A stretch of 64,000 nucleotides of DNA, taken from JALYUM01 sp036688685. GTDB lineage: Bacteria; Pseudomonadota; Gammaproteobacteria; Burkholderiales; Burkholderiaceae_D. A program made the translations under genes and the position numbers. Below, one piece after another: positions 52,010 to 61,673 of the stretch. The stretch is taken from NCBI RefSeq assembly GCF_036688685.1, contig NZ_JAQQPS010000006.1:186001-250000 (forward strand). Reading direction: 5' to 3'. Below the pieces are notes generated by a model. The model searched no databases. It was not told the DNA's origin and saw only the letters and a list, made by a program, of their open reading frames with translations. How positions within the stretch are numbered: the stretch's first letter is position 1; the number at the start of each line of letters is the position of its first letter.

Positions 52010-53221
52010 ATGAAACGCGAACCCATGCCCCAGCCCTTCGTCCTGAACCTGTCCACGCCTGCCGCGCCGCCGCAGCACAAGCGCCGCTGGCGCAAACCTG
52101 CCGCGGCGCTGCTGGTGCTGCTGCTGGCCGGCGGTGGCTGGGCCTATATGCAGGCCGGCGCCAAACCGGCCACCGCTGCGGCCGCAGCCAACGATAAGCC
52201 CAAGGCCCCGGTCTATGAACTGGCGGCCGGCGACGTCGCCACGATCGGTGCGCGCGCGCTGAGCATCAAGCTGCCCTTGTCGGGCTCCTTGATGCCGCTG
52301 ACCCAGGCCACGGTCAAAGCCAAAGTATCCGGTGTTGTACTGGAAACGACGGTGCAGGAAGGCATGATCGTCGCCGCCGGCCAGGTCATCGCGCGCCTCG
52401 ACGGCGCCGAGTTGCGCGCCCGCGCGGCCCAGCAACAAGCCGCGCTGGACGAAGCCAGCGCGCGCCTGGCGCTGGCCAAAAAGAACAATCTCAACAGCGA
52501 AGCATTGCTGCGCCAAAACTACATTTCCCGCAGCGCCTACGACACCACCCAGAACAGCGTCGAGCTGGCCGTGGCGTCGGTCGCAGCCGCCCAGGCCCAG
52601 CTGGACATGGCGCGCATCGCGCTGGCCGACACCACCCTCAGGGCGCCGCTGGCAGGCGTGGTCAGCAAGCGCTACGTGCAGGCCGGCGAAAAGCTGGCGC
52701 CCGACATGCCGGTCATGGCCATCGTCAACCTCAGCCAGCTGACCCTGGAAGCGCAGGTGCCGGCATCCGAAATTCCGCGCATCCGCGTGGGCCAGGACGT
52801 GCAGTTCAAGGTCGACGGCTTCGACCAGCGCGCCTTCCTGGGCAAGGTGGCGCGCATCAATCCGACCACGGAAGCCGGCTCGCGCGCCATGCTGGTGTAT
52901 ATCAGCGTGAACAATGCCGACGGCGCCCTGCGCGGCGGCATGTTTGCCAAAGGCCAGATCACCACCGAAAAAAACGCCCCGCGCCCGCTGTTGCCAATGG
53001 CGGCCCTGCGCAAGGATGGCACCCAGGATGTCGTCTACCGCGTCGAAAATGGCAGTATCAAGTCGCAGCCGGTGAAACTCGGTGTGCGCAACGAAGATGA
53101 GGCCCTGGTCGAAGTGCTCGACGGCCTGGCACCAGGGGCCATTGTGCTGGCCGCGCCGCTCGACGGCGTGAAACCCGGCAGCAAGGTGAAACTGCTGGCC
53201 GCACCAGTCGCGAAAGGCTGA
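52010..53221 (+). CDS. RND efflux periplasmic adaptor (HlyD/MFP family)
   Basis: 403 residues. N-terminal membrane anchor (ALLVLLLAGGGWAYMQAG), lipoyl-like domain split around a helical hairpin (VKAKVSGVVLETTVQEGMIV and LRAPLAGVVSKRYVQAGEKL), beta-barrel and membrane-proximal parts. It bridges an RND pump to an outer-membrane channel. The pump gene starts 4 bases after the stop. Substrate class is unclear. Confidence 0.9.
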   Translation: MKREPMPQPFVLNLSTPAAPPQHKRRWRKPAAALLVLLLAGGGWAYMQAGAKPATAAAAANDKPKAPVYELAAGDVATIGARALSIKLPLSGSLMPLTQATVKAKVSGVVLETTVQEGMIVAAGQVIARLDGAELRARAAQQQAALDEASARLALAKKNNLNSEALLRQNYISRSAYDTTQNSVELAVASVAAAQAQLDMARIALADTTLRAPLAGVVSKRYVQAGEKLAPDMPVMAIVNLSQLTLEAQVPASEIPRIRVGQDVQFKVDGFDQRAFLGKVARINPTTEAGSRAMLVYISVNNADGALRGGMFAKGQITTEKNAPRPLLPMAALRKDGTQDVVYRVENGSIKSQPVKLGVRNEDEALVEVLDGLAPGAIVLAAPLDGVKPGSKVKLLAAPVAKG

Positions 53222-53225
53222 CACC

Positions 53226-56200
53226 ATGTGGATCACCAAAGTCAGCATCAAGCATCCGGTATTTGCCACCATGGTCATGATTGGCATCATGGTTCTGGGC
53301 CTGTTTTCGTATAAATCGCTGGGCCTGGAAAGCATGCCGAACGTGGAGTTGCCGTACGGCTGGGTCGAAGTGCAGTATCCGGGCGCGTCGCCCGAGCAAG
53401 TGGAAAACGACATCACGCGCCCGCTTGAAGACGCCATCAACACGGTCAGCGGCATCAAGACCATCCGCAGCAATTCATGGGAAGGCCGCAGCGGCGTGTC
53501 GCTGGAATTTAATATCGGCACCAACATGGACAAGTCGATGCAGGAGTTGCGCGACAAGATCGCGCGCGTGCGTCCGGGCTTTCCGAAAGAAGCCAAGGAA
53601 CCGTTCATCGTACGCATGGAAGGCGACAACCAGCAGCCGATCATTCAAATGAGCCTGCTCGCCGGCGCCCACACGCTGCGCGAACTCTCGACGCTCACCG
53701 AACAGGTCATCGTCAAGCGCCTGCAAGGCGTTGCCGGCGTGGGCGAAGTGCGCGTCAATGGCCGCACCAACCGCCAGGTGCTGGTCAACCTGAAGCCGGA
53801 ACAGATGAACAGCCTCAAAATTGGCGTCGATGAAGTCATACGCGCCATTCAGGCCACGAATGCCAACCTGCCGGCCGGGAATGTCAGCCTGGGCGCCAGT
53901 GAACGCCTGGTGCGCGTCGAAGGCAAGATGAAACATGCGCGCGATTTCAACCGCATCATCGTCGCGCGCCGCGCCAGCGGCCCGGTCTACCTGAGCCAGG
54001 TGGCCGAGGTCATCGACGGCGAGCAGGAAGAGCTGTCCATTTCGCGCATCAATGGCCAGCGCGCCATTGCATTGGAAGTGACCAAAGTGCAGGACGCGAA
54101 TACCGTGGAAGTAGGCACCGGCATCAAGCGCGTCGTCGCCGACCTGCAAAAGACCATGCCGGCCGACATCAAGCTGCGCATCATGGACGACCAGTCCGAG
54201 CGCGTCCAAAGCCAGCTCGACAACGTGAAGCACACCATCCTCGAAGGCGCGGCGCTGACCATGCTGATCGTGTTCCTGTTCCTGCACTCGTGGCGCAGCA
54301 CCATCATCACCGGCCTGACCTTGCCGATTTCCGTCATGGCCAGTTTCGTCGCCATGAAACTGTTCGGTTTTACGCTGAACTTCCTGACGCTGATGGCACT
54401 CTCACTGTGCATTGGACTGCTCATCGACGACGCCATCGTGGTGCGTGAGAACATCGTCCGCCACCTGCACATGGGAAAAAATCACATCCGTGCCGCCTTT
54501 GACGGTACCAATGAAATCGGCCTGGCGGTGATGGCAACGACGTTCGCCATCGTCGCGGTGTTCGTCCCGATTGCATTCATGAAAGGCATGATCGGCCAGT
54601 TCTTCCTGCAGTTCGGCATCACGGTGGCGATGGCTGTGCTGGTGTCGCTGTTCGTCAGTTTTACGCTCGACCCGATGCTGTCGTCGGTCTGGCCCGACCC
54701 GGTCCAGGACCGCTTCAAGTATCTGCCATGGCTGGGACGCCTGATGGACCGTATCGAACTGGGCATCGACCGCGTGCACGGCTGGTATGCACGGGTTCTC
54801 GACCTGGCCCTGCGCTGGCGCAAGGTCACCCTGGCGTCGGCGTTCGCGTTGTTCGTTGGCAGCCTTGCGCTGATGCCGCTCATCGGCGGCGAAATGATGC
54901 CGCAGACCGACGACGGTTTTATCAATCTGCGTTTTAAAACGGCAGTCGGCTCCAGCCTCGATTACACCGACGGCAAGGTGCGCCAGATCGAAGCGGCGCT
55001 CAAGGAATTCAAGGAAATCGACAGCGTCAGCAGCATCGTGGGCACCAATGAAGGGCGCAACGTGGCCCAGGTCAACGTCAAACTCACCGATGTGAAGAAA
55101 ACCCACCGCCGTTCCCAGCAGGACATGGAAAAAGCCATCCGCGAGCGGCTCGCGCCGATTGCCGGCATCACCATGTCGGTCGGGAACAAGCCGATTTTCA
55201 TCGCCATCCTCGGCCGCGACGAAGCCAAGCTCGATTACGTGGCGCACAAGCTGATGGACAAGATGCGTGCCGTCAAAGGCCTGGCCGACCTGGAATACAG
55301 CCAGGAAGGCGCCAACCCCGCCACCATCGTCAAGATCAACAACGAACTAGCCAGCGACCTGGGCCTGTCGGTGCAGCAGGTCGGCGCGGCGCTGCGGCCA
55401 TTTGTCGCAGGCGACCAGGTCGGGCGCTGGCTGGCGCCGGACGGCCAGAACTACGACGTGAATGTGCAATTGCCCAAATCGGGCCGGCGCAAGATTGCCG
55501 ACCTGGCCGAGTTGTCGCTGGCGTCCAGCAAGCTCGATGAAGCCGGCAACCCGATCATGGTGCCGCTGCGCCAGGTGGTCGAGTTCGTCCCGTCCACCAG
55601 CCCGCAGGTGCTCAAGCGCCAGGCGCTGGAACGCCGGGTGGCCATTTACGCCGGGGTCGAGGGCCGTCCGGCCGGCGACGTCGATGACGACGTCCAAAAG
55701 CTCATGAAAGCAATCGACTTGCCCGATGGCGTGCGCTTCGATGTCGGCGGCAACGCGCAGCAAATGGCTGAAACCATGGGCGGCTTCCTGGCGGCCATTG
55801 CGATTGCCATCATCTTTATTTACCTGGTGCTGGCGTCGCAGTTCGGCAGCTTTCTGCAACCGATCGCCATCATGGTGTCGCTGCCGCTGTCGATGATCGG
55901 CGTGCTGATCGCGCTGCTGGTCACGCACACCACGCTGAACATCTTTTCCGTCATCGGCATCGTCATGCTGATGGGCCTGGTGACCAAGAACGCCATCTTG
56001 CTGGTCGATTTTACCAACCACGGCCAGCGCGAAGGCAAGTCGCAGTTCGACGCCATCATGGATGCAGGCCAGGTGCGGCTGCGCCCCATCCTGATGACCA
56101 CGCTGGCGATGATTTTCGGGATGCTGCCGATGGCCATCGGCATGGGCGACGGCGGCGAAACGCAGGCGCCGATGGGCCGCGCGGTGATCGGCGGGGTGAT

Positions 56201-56339
56201 TACCTCAACACTGCTGACCCTGGTGGTGGTGCCAGTCGCATACACCTACCTCGACAACCTGGGCAAGCGCGCAACGCGCTGGTTCAAGGGTAAGGAGCAT
56301 GATGCGGGGCATGCGGAGGCGTTGGCGGAGCTGGCGTAA
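53226..56339 (+). CDS. RND-family multidrug efflux pump, inner-membrane subunit
   Basis: 1037 residues, the usual RND size. TM1 begins ISIKHPVFATMVMIGI-like; TM4 carries LCIGLLIDDAIVVREN with the two proton-relay Asp residues; a Phe/Leu-rich TM10 and a Lys near VTKNAILLVDF complete the relay. Two large periplasmic loops are present. Together with the adaptor it forms a tripartite drug or solvent exporter, but no outer-membrane factor gene follows, so a TolC-like partner must be elsewhere. Confidence 0.92.
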   Translation: MWITKVSIKHPVFATMVMIGIMVLGLFSYKSLGLESMPNVELPYGWVEVQYPGASPEQVENDITRPLEDAINTVSGIKTIRSNSWEGRSGVSLEFNIGTNMDKSMQELRDKIARVRPGFPKEAKEPFIVRMEGDNQQPIIQMSLLAGAHTLRELSTLTEQVIVKRLQGVAGVGEVRVNGRTNRQVLVNLKPEQMNSLKIGVDEVIRAIQATNANLPAGNVSLGASERLVRVEGKMKHARDFNRIIVARRASGPVYLSQVAEVIDGEQEELSISRINGQRAIALEVTKVQDANTVEVGTGIKRVVADLQKTMPADIKLRIMDDQSERVQSQLDNVKHTILEGAALTMLIVFLFLHSWRSTIITGLTLPISVMASFVAMKLFGFTLNFLTLMALSLCIGLLIDDAIVVRENIVRHLHMGKNHIRAAFDGTNEIGLAVMATTFAIVAVFVPIAFMKGMIGQFFLQFGITVAMAVLVSLFVSFTLDPMLSSVWPDPVQDRFKYLPWLGRLMDRIELGIDRVHGWYARVLDLALRWRKVTLASAFALFVGSLALMPLIGGEMMPQTDDGFINLRFKTAVGSSLDYTDGKVRQIEAALKEFKEIDSVSSIVGTNEGRNVAQVNVKLTDVKKTHRRSQQDMEKAIRERLAPIAGITMSVGNKPIFIAILGRDEAKLDYVAHKLMDKMRAVKGLADLEYSQEGANPATIVKINNELASDLGLSVQQVGAALRPFVAGDQVGRWLAPDGQNYDVNVQLPKSGRRKIADLAELSLASSKLDEAGNPIMVPLRQVVEFVPSTSPQVLKRQALERRVAIYAGVEGRPAGDVDDDVQKLMKAIDLPDGVRFDVGGNAQQMAETMGGFLAAIAIAIIFIYLVLASQFGSFLQPIAIMVSLPLSMIGVLIALLVTHTTLNIFSVIGIVMLMGLVTKNAILLVDFTNHGQREGKSQFDAIMDAGQVRLRPILMTTLAMIFGMLPMAIGMGDGGETQAPMGRAVIGGVITSTLLTLVVVPVAYTYLDNLGKRATRWFKGKEHDAGHAEALAELA

Positions 56340-56395
56340 GCCAAACAGCTTGAACGAGCAAGGGGCGAGGTTTAACGTCAGCACTGCTCATCAAT

Positions 56396-56422
56396 AAAAA
56401 AACCCGGCTCAGGCCGGGTTTT
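56396..56422. terminator. Bidirectional terminator overlapping the small gene's stop
   Basis: CCCGGC (56403-56408) and GCCGGG (56413-56418) pair around TCAG, flanked by A7 on the left and TTTT on the right. It serves the RND operon from the left and the small minus-strand gene from the right; the loop contains that gene's stop codon. Confidence 0.75.
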
Positions 56423-56603
56423 CTTGTGCTGGGGTCGCGTCGGAGGCGGGTTCAGCGTCTGCTTCTTCCGTACCGTCATCCTCATTCACGCTGCCATCAG
56501 GATTGGTTTTTGCTTCAAGCTTGCGGCGGGCTTTTTCGTCCGCTTTTTTCTTCTTTTCCAATTCGCGCTGTCTCTTTTCGTACTGGAAATTTGTTTTTGC
56601 CAT
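56409..56603 (-). CDS. Small highly charged protein, unknown function
   Basis: 64 residues. The first half is Lys/Arg/Glu-rich (YEKRQRELEKKKKADEKARR), predicted coiled helix; the second half is acidic and low complexity (EEADAEPASDATPAQ). GAGGTG upstream of the ATG and conservation of the KTNFQYEKRQRELEKKKK pattern in related bacteria support a real gene. Function unknown. Its stop lies within the terminator hairpin. Confidence 0.7.
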   Translation of the reverse strand: MAKTNFQYEKRQRELEKKKKADEKARRKLEAKTNPDGSVNEDDGTEEADAEPASDATPAQENPA

Positions 56604-56681
56604 GGGTCACCTCGGTATGGAAAGGGATGCTACCACGCCATTATGACGCACTTGGCCAATCTGCATTTGATGCAATGCGAA

Positions 56682-57587
56682 TTAGCCCCGCGGATGGTGG
56701 GCTGCGTGCAGGTTTTTCAGGCGCTCGCGCGCCACATGTGTGTAAATTTGGGTGGTGGAAATATCGGCATGGCCCAGCAGCAGTTGTACCACGCGCAGGT
56801 CGGCACCGTGGTTCAGCAAATGCGTCGCGAAGGCATGGCGCAAGGTGTGCGGCGACAGCGGCCCGGTAATCCCGGCGCGCGCCGCATGTTTTTTGACCAG
56901 TATCCAGAACATCTGGCGCGTCATGGGGCCCCCGCGCCCGGTGACAAACAGCGCATCATCCATCTGGCCGTTCAGGATGACCGCCCGCGCCTCCTTGACG
57001 TAGCGCTCGATCCAGGTCCGGGCCGGCGCGCCGAATGGCACCAGGCGCGTCTTGGCGCCCTTGCCGGTAATCCGGACCACGCCATCGTTCAAGCTCAATT
57101 CGACAATTTTCAGGTCCACCAGTTCCGACACGCGCAGGCCGCTGGCGTACATTAATTCGAGCATCGTGCGCTCGCGCAAACCCAATGGCGTGTTCACGTC
57201 GGGCGCTTCGAGCAAGGCTTCCACCTGCGCCTCGGTCAGCGTGTGCACCATCCGGGTCGCTTGTTTGGCGCTGGGCAAGCGCAAGCAGGGGTCGCTTGCA
57301 ACCTGGTGCTGACGCAGTGCCAATTGATAAAAGCGCCGCAGCACCGACAGGCGCCGGTTGGCCGAGCTCGGTTTCGATTCAGCGTGACGGGCGGCAAAAT
57401 AGGCGCCGATATCGCCCGCCTCCACGGCATGCAGGCTGGCGCGCTCCGGCACCTTCAATTCCAGCCACTGGACGAAGCCGCGCAGGTCGCGCCGATAAGC
57501 GTCGAGCGAGTTTTTCGACAAGCCATGCTCCAGCCACATGCCGTCGCAAAAGGCGTCGATCAGGGCCAGATTGCTTGTTGTTGCCAT
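56682..57587 (-). CDS. xerD: Site-specific tyrosine recombinase XerD
   Basis: 301 residues. N-terminal SAM-like core-binding domain and a C-terminal catalytic domain with the Arg in YASGLRVSELV, HTLRHAFATHLLNHG (His-Arg), LGHADISTTQIYTHV (His and nucleophile Tyr). With XerC it resolves chromosome dimers at dif. ATG 57587 directly opens the conserved region. Its first 28 bases overlap the end of ogt in another frame, so ogt and xerD are likely cotranscribed. Confidence 0.93.
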   Translation of the reverse strand: MATTSNLALIDAFCDGMWLEHGLSKNSLDAYRRDLRGFVQWLELKVPERASLHAVEAGDIGAYFAARHAESKPSSANRRLSVLRRFYQLALRQHQVASDPCLRLPSAKQATRMVHTLTEAQVEALLEAPDVNTPLGLRERTMLELMYASGLRVSELVDLKIVELSLNDGVVRITGKGAKTRLVPFGAPARTWIERYVKEARAVILNGQMDDALFVTGRGGPMTRQMFWILVKKHAARAGITGPLSPHTLRHAFATHLLNHGADLRVVQLLLGHADISTTQIYTHVARERLKNLHAAHHPRG

Positions 57588-58084
57588 GGGGATGCGCTGG
57601 CGCCTTCGTGGCGCAGCAGCCAGCGTTTGACCGATAAGTGGAAACCGTGTTCGTCGGCATGGTTGGCAAAGCCGCCCAGTCCGCCGGCGGCCGTGACACG
57701 GTGGCAGGGAATCACCAGCGGGAACCAGTTCGCACCGCACGCCTGCCCCACCGCACGCGGGGCCGAGCCGATCTCGCGCGCCACCTGGCCATAGGTGCGC
57801 ACGGTGCCGCGCGCGATCGCGCTGATCGCCGCCCAGACGCGTTGCTGGTAGGCGCTACCGGCTGGCATCAATGGCAGGCTGAAGACGAAATCGGGGTCGG
57901 CGAAATACTGCGTGACCTGGCGCGCTGTCAGCTCGGCGGCCGCGTCCAGCGCATCCTTTTCGGCAAAGCGCGGCGGCAAATACACCAGCTCGCGCACGCT
58001 GCCCGCCTCCCTGCGGATGCCCACCGAACCGAATGGTGCCGCGATGATCGCGCTGAAGAGTTCGCTGCCTTGTTGTGGATGCAT
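57560..58084 (-). CDS. ogt: Methylated-DNA-protein cysteine methyltransferase (Ogt)
   Basis: 174 residues. Active site NWFPLVIPCHRVTAAGGLGG with the acceptor Cys in PCHRV, and the DNA-binding GTVRTYGQVAREIGSAPRAV. It repairs O6-alkylguanine by irreversible transfer to its Cys. Length fits Ogt without the Ada regulatory domain. Confidence 0.93.
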   Translation of the reverse strand: MHPQQGSELFSAIIAAPFGSVGIRREAGSVRELVYLPPRFAEKDALDAAAELTARQVTQYFADPDFVFSLPLMPAGSAYQQRVWAAISAIARGTVRTYGQVAREIGSAPRAVGQACGANWFPLVIPCHRVTAAGGLGGFANHADEHGFHLSVKRWLLRHEGASASPWQQQAIWP

Positions 58085-58524
58085 GGTGCCAGTTTACTGC
58101 GTCGGCACAGCCTTTGCGCGAAAATCTCGGAAGTGCACCAATTTGGGGCATTGGAAGTACGCGCATCCCGATGCACAAGGTAAATGCGCGAAAAAAAAGC
58201 GCACCATGCGGTGCGCTCCAATTTGCCACGTTTTCGGCTGCTTGGCAGTGCCAGCAACATTCTATAAAACGTGAGTCTCCTCAATGTATCTACGGTATTA
58301 ACTACCGTGTTCTTGTCGCTCCCCAAAACCGTATGCTGTCTTGCCTCGCACCTTATCAGTGCTTGGCAAGTGCCCCATCATAACGCATCTGCTGGGGCTG
58401 AATGTAGCTTTTCGGACACGTTTAGCAAATATTTCAACTCTAAAGCATCTTTTACAACGATTGCTGTGGAAGCGGCAAGCCGGGAGGCGATGTGGCTATG
58501 CACATGGCATTCACATGGCGCCGA
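58085..58524. other. 440-base gap between ogt and dctP-1
   Basis: No frame with coding character was seen on either strand. A strong minus-strand terminator lies at 58191-58216, more than 300 bases past the dctP-1 stop. TTGAGGAGACTCACG near 58275 on the minus strand resembles a ribosome site but no start codon fits. The region is less GC-rich than its neighbours. A small RNA ending at the terminator is possible. Confidence 0.4.
58191..58216 (-). terminator. Strong Rho-independent terminator on the minus strand
   Basis: Read on the minus strand, GCGCACC-GCAT-GGTGCGC is a perfect 7-bp GC-rich stem followed by eight T. It isolates ogt-xerD from the dctP-1 transcript, but is 309 bases past the dctP-1 stop. 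Confidence 0.75.
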
Positions 58525-59529
58525 TTACTTTGCCGCCTTGACCACTGACTGGAAAAACTCTTTGCCAATCTTGGCTTCCATCTCTTGCTGGACAGGCAAC
58601 ATCGCCTTGCGGAATGCGGCCGACTCAGCGGCGGTCGGCGTATAAATCGTGGTTTTCCCGGCTTTTTTGATGGCATCCAGCGACCTGTCGTTGTCCACTT
58701 GGGAAATCGCCTTTTCGTACATCGTGGCATCTTTCAGCGCAATTTCGATCTGGGTGCGGATATCGGCTGGCAGGCCATCCCAGAATTTTCTGTTGACGAT
58801 GACCGCGTAGCCGATATAACCATGATCGGTGATGGTCATGTGACTTTGTACTTCATGCACTTTTTGCGAGTAGATATTCGATGGCGTATTCTCGCTACCG
58901 TCCACGGCGCCCGTCTTCATTGCCTGGTACACCTCGGAGAACGCCAGCGGCAGCGGATTGGCGCCCAGCGCGCGCATTTGGGCGTCCAGCACTTTCGACG
59001 ACTGGATCCGCATCTTGAGACCCTTGAAATCAGTCGTCGCATGAATCGGCCGGTTGGCCGACATGATCTTGAAGCCGTTGTCCCAATACGCCAGGCCGAG
59101 GAAGCCTTTGGTGTCGAGTTTCTGCAACAAACTGGCGCCGATCGGTCCTTCGATGACGTTGGACAATGACTGCTTGGTGGGGAACATGTACGGGACGTCG
59201 AAGATTTCGAATTCCTTCACGCCGAGTGGACCGAATTTGGCCAGCGAGGGCGCCAGGATCTGTACCGAACCCGCCTGCAAGGCCTCCAATTCATCCTTGT
59301 CCTTGTACAGCGTGCTGTTCGGGTAGACTTCAACCCGTACCCGCCCTTTGGTCAATTTTTCCGCCGTCGCCTTGAAACGCTCGGCAGCCTGGCCCTTCGG
59401 CGTATCCATCGCGACAACGTGGCTGAACTTGATGACGATCGTTGTATCTGCGGCGGCGCGCTTCTCGGCAGCAACAGCGCTAAAGCTGGCAACAACGGCC
59501 AGCGCGGCGGCCAGGTGCTTGATTTGCAT
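58525..59529 (-). CDS. dctP: TRAP solute-binding protein, DctP family (1)
   Basis: 334 residues. Signal peptide to residue 21 (SAVAAE), then the DctP fold: IVIKFSHVVAMDTPKGQAAE, GRVRVEVYPNSTLYKDKDEL, GLAYWDNGFKIMSAN, LKMRIQSSKVLDAQ (the conserved Arg that binds carboxylate) and GAVDGSENTPSN. It captures a C4-dicarboxylate or related organic acid in the periplasm. The TRAP membrane subunits DctQ/DctM are not in the window. It is divergent from the DctB-like kinase, suggesting a role in ligand presentation or regulated uptake. Confidence 0.92.
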   Translation of the reverse strand: MQIKHLAAALAVVASFSAVAAEKRAAADTTIVIKFSHVVAMDTPKGQAAERFKATAEKLTKGRVRVEVYPNSTLYKDKDELEALQAGSVQILAPSLAKFGPLGVKEFEIFDVPYMFPTKQSLSNVIEGPIGASLLQKLDTKGFLGLAYWDNGFKIMSANRPIHATTDFKGLKMRIQSSKVLDAQMRALGANPLPLAFSEVYQAMKTGAVDGSENTPSNIYSQKVHEVQSHMTITDHGYIGYAVIVNRKFWDGLPADIRTQIEIALKDATMYEKAISQVDNDRSLDAIKKAGKTTIYTPTAAESAAFRKAMLPVQQEMEAKIGKEFFQSVVKAAK

Positions 59530-59609
59530 GGTGTTCCTTGTGATGGTGGGGAGAATGGCGATTCTTGACGATCGATCAGTGTCTGCTACATGTTTCCACG
59601 CGGATACTG

Positions 59610-59623
59610 TGAAAAACCACAAT
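59610..59623. promoter_or_regulatory. Shared motif in the dctP-1 / dctB divergent promoter
   Basis: TGAAAAACCACAAT starts 81 bases from the dctP-1 ATG and lies 35 bases before the kinase ATG. The same motif (TGAAAAGCCACACT) starts 81 bases from the dctP-2 ATG at 62753. Identical spacing suggests a regulator or promoter element of the dctP genes, perhaps the site of the FixJ-like regulator. Confidence 0.5.
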
Positions 59624-59657
59624 AGCGTTTAGCTTAAAATAATTCAACTTTGTTGCA

Positions 59658-61664
59658 ATGAAATTTCCCTTTATTGACACACTTGAGGAGCGCAGCCTCC
59701 AACTCAATCCCGCCCAGCCGGCACGGCGCTGGCGCTGGCTGCTGCCGGTCCTGCTGGTGCTGTTATTCCTGGCGGTCCTGCTCTGGCTGCCGTGGCAAGC
59801 GCGCGAAATGGAAGCCAATGAGCGCCAGGAGCAGTTGATCGCCGATACGCTCTGGGTCGAACAGACGCTGCGCTTCGAGCTGGCGCGTGACGAGGAAGCG
59901 CTGGCCAGCCTTGGGGCCGACCTGGTGATTTCTGCGCCTGCCGCGCCCGCGCTCCAGGCCCGCCTGGCACAGATGTTCAAGAATGGACACGAACTGAGCC
60001 GCGTCCTGTGGCTGGACGCGGAGGGCACCACCCTCGCCACCCGCGGCGTCGAGGCCGCGGACACCACGCTGACGGCGGCCTCCTTGATGGCCGGCGACAA
60101 TGCGCGCCGGACACGCAGCGGCCGCTACAGCGATCCCTACCGGGCTGGCGGCGCCGCCACGATCGATTATCACCTGCCGTTGTTCCGCAACAGCGTCTAT
60201 GTCGGCAGCCTGGTCGCCAAGTTCAATCTCAAAGTGTTGCTCGACGAAACAGTCCCATGGTGGTTCGCGCACGACAACGCCCTGAGCATCCTGGACCGCG
60301 ACGAACGTCCATTGGCCCAGCGCACCGATGGCGGCTCGGGCCGCGGCGTGTATACCCACAAGCACGCGCTCGACCTGCCCGGTGCGATGGTCGAGCTGGC
60401 CACTGATTCGGTCAAGGGTGCGCCGCGACTGCTGCCGAATTTACTGGTCGGTTCGGTCATTGCGCTGGCGCTGGGTTTACTGGTGTCGCTGGCCACCCTG
60501 TGGCGCCATATTGCGCGCACGCTGGCAGCCGAAGGCGCGCTGCGCCAGCAGATGGCGTTTCGCACGGCCATGGAAAATTCGCTGGTCACGGGCTTGCGCG
60601 CGCGCGATCTGGAAGGCCGCGTCACCTACGTCAATCCGGCATTCTGCGAGATGGTGGGCTTGCCGCCCGACGAGCTGCTGGGCAAGGTACCTCCGATGCC
60701 CTATTGGGCGCCGGAAGCCATGGCCGAATACGAGCAGCGCTTCGCGAACGTGTTGGCCGGCAATATCACGCCCCAGTTCGAAACCGTGTTCCAGCATTCG
60801 AGCGGCCGGCGGGTACCGGTGCTGGTCTTCGAGGCGCCGCTGGTCGATAGCAACGGTAAACAGACCGGCTGGATGAGTTCGATTCTCGACATTTCCGACC
60901 GCAAAAAGGCCGAAGACCTGAACCGGCGTCAGGAAGAAAAGCTGCAGCAAGGCGCGCGCCTGGCCACGATGGGAGAAATTTCATCGATGCTGGCCCATGA
61001 ACTGAACCAGCCGCTGGCGGCCATTTCCAGCTACACGGCCGGCGCCCTGAACGTGCTCGGGCGCGCGGTCGACAGCGGCAGCGCAGTCGACGCCCTGCTG
61101 CTGCAGCGCGCCCTCGAACAGGCCAGCACCCAGGCCCAGCGGGCCGGGCAGATCATCAAGAGCGTGCACGAATTCGTGCGCAAGCGCGAACCGGAGCGCA
61201 AGGAAGTGGCGATGCCCAGCGTGATCGAAGGCATCCGCGCACTGATCGACCTGCAGGCGCGCCAGGCCTTCGTGTCGGTGAAAGTCCATCTGCCGCCAGA
61301 CTTGCCGCCAGTGCACGCCGACCGCATCCTGCTCGAACAGGTGTTGCTGAACCTCACCCGCAACGCCATCGAGGCGATGGCGCAGATTGCCCCCGAGCGG
61401 CGCGTGCTGCGCATCGTTGCCGAAAGCAGCCAGGGACACGTGGCCGTGTCCGTTATCGACCACGGCCACGGCATTCCACCGGACGTGGCCGAACGGCTGT
61501 TTTCACCGTTCTTTTCGACCAAGGCCGAAGGTATGGGCATGGGTCTGTCGATTTGCCGCACCGCCATCGAGTTTCATGGCGGCACGCTGACCCACACCGG
61601 CAATCCTGGGGGCGGCACCGTGTTCACGTTCACGCTGCCTCAGCAGGCCGAGGCCTTGGCCTGA
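59658..61664 (+). CDS. Sensor histidine kinase, DctB/DctS-like
   Basis: 668 residues. Membrane segments near 25-48 and 255-278 bracket a periplasmic double-Cache-like sensor domain; then a PAS domain (DLEGRVTYVNPAFCEMVGL), a HisKA dimerisation domain with LAHELNQPLAAISSY (phospho-His), and an HATPase domain with NLTRNAIEAM and GMGMGLSICRTAIEFHGG. This matches kinases that sense C4-dicarboxylates and control their uptake. The partner regulator is probably the FixJ-like protein at 62819, separated by dctP-2. Confidence 0.9.
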   Translation: MKFPFIDTLEERSLQLNPAQPARRWRWLLPVLLVLLFLAVLLWLPWQAREMEANERQEQLIADTLWVEQTLRFELARDEEALASLGADLVISAPAAPALQARLAQMFKNGHELSRVLWLDAEGTTLATRGVEAADTTLTAASLMAGDNARRTRSGRYSDPYRAGGAATIDYHLPLFRNSVYVGSLVAKFNLKVLLDETVPWWFAHDNALSILDRDERPLAQRTDGGSGRGVYTHKHALDLPGAMVELATDSVKGAPRLLPNLLVGSVIALALGLLVSLATLWRHIARTLAAEGALRQQMAFRTAMENSLVTGLRARDLEGRVTYVNPAFCEMVGLPPDELLGKVPPMPYWAPEAMAEYEQRFANVLAGNITPQFETVFQHSSGRRVPVLVFEAPLVDSNGKQTGWMSSILDISDRKKAEDLNRRQEEKLQQGARLATMGEISSMLAHELNQPLAAISSYTAGALNVLGRAVDSGSAVDALLLQRALEQASTQAQRAGQIIKSVHEFVRKREPERKEVAMPSVIEGIRALIDLQARQAFVSVKVHLPPDLPPVHADRILLEQVLLNLTRNAIEAMAQIAPERRVLRIVAESSQGHVAVSVIDHGHGIPPDVAERLFSPFFSTKAEGMGMGLSICRTAIEFHGGTLTHTGNPGGGTVFTFTLPQQAEALA

Positions 61665-61673
61665 GCAGGAAAA

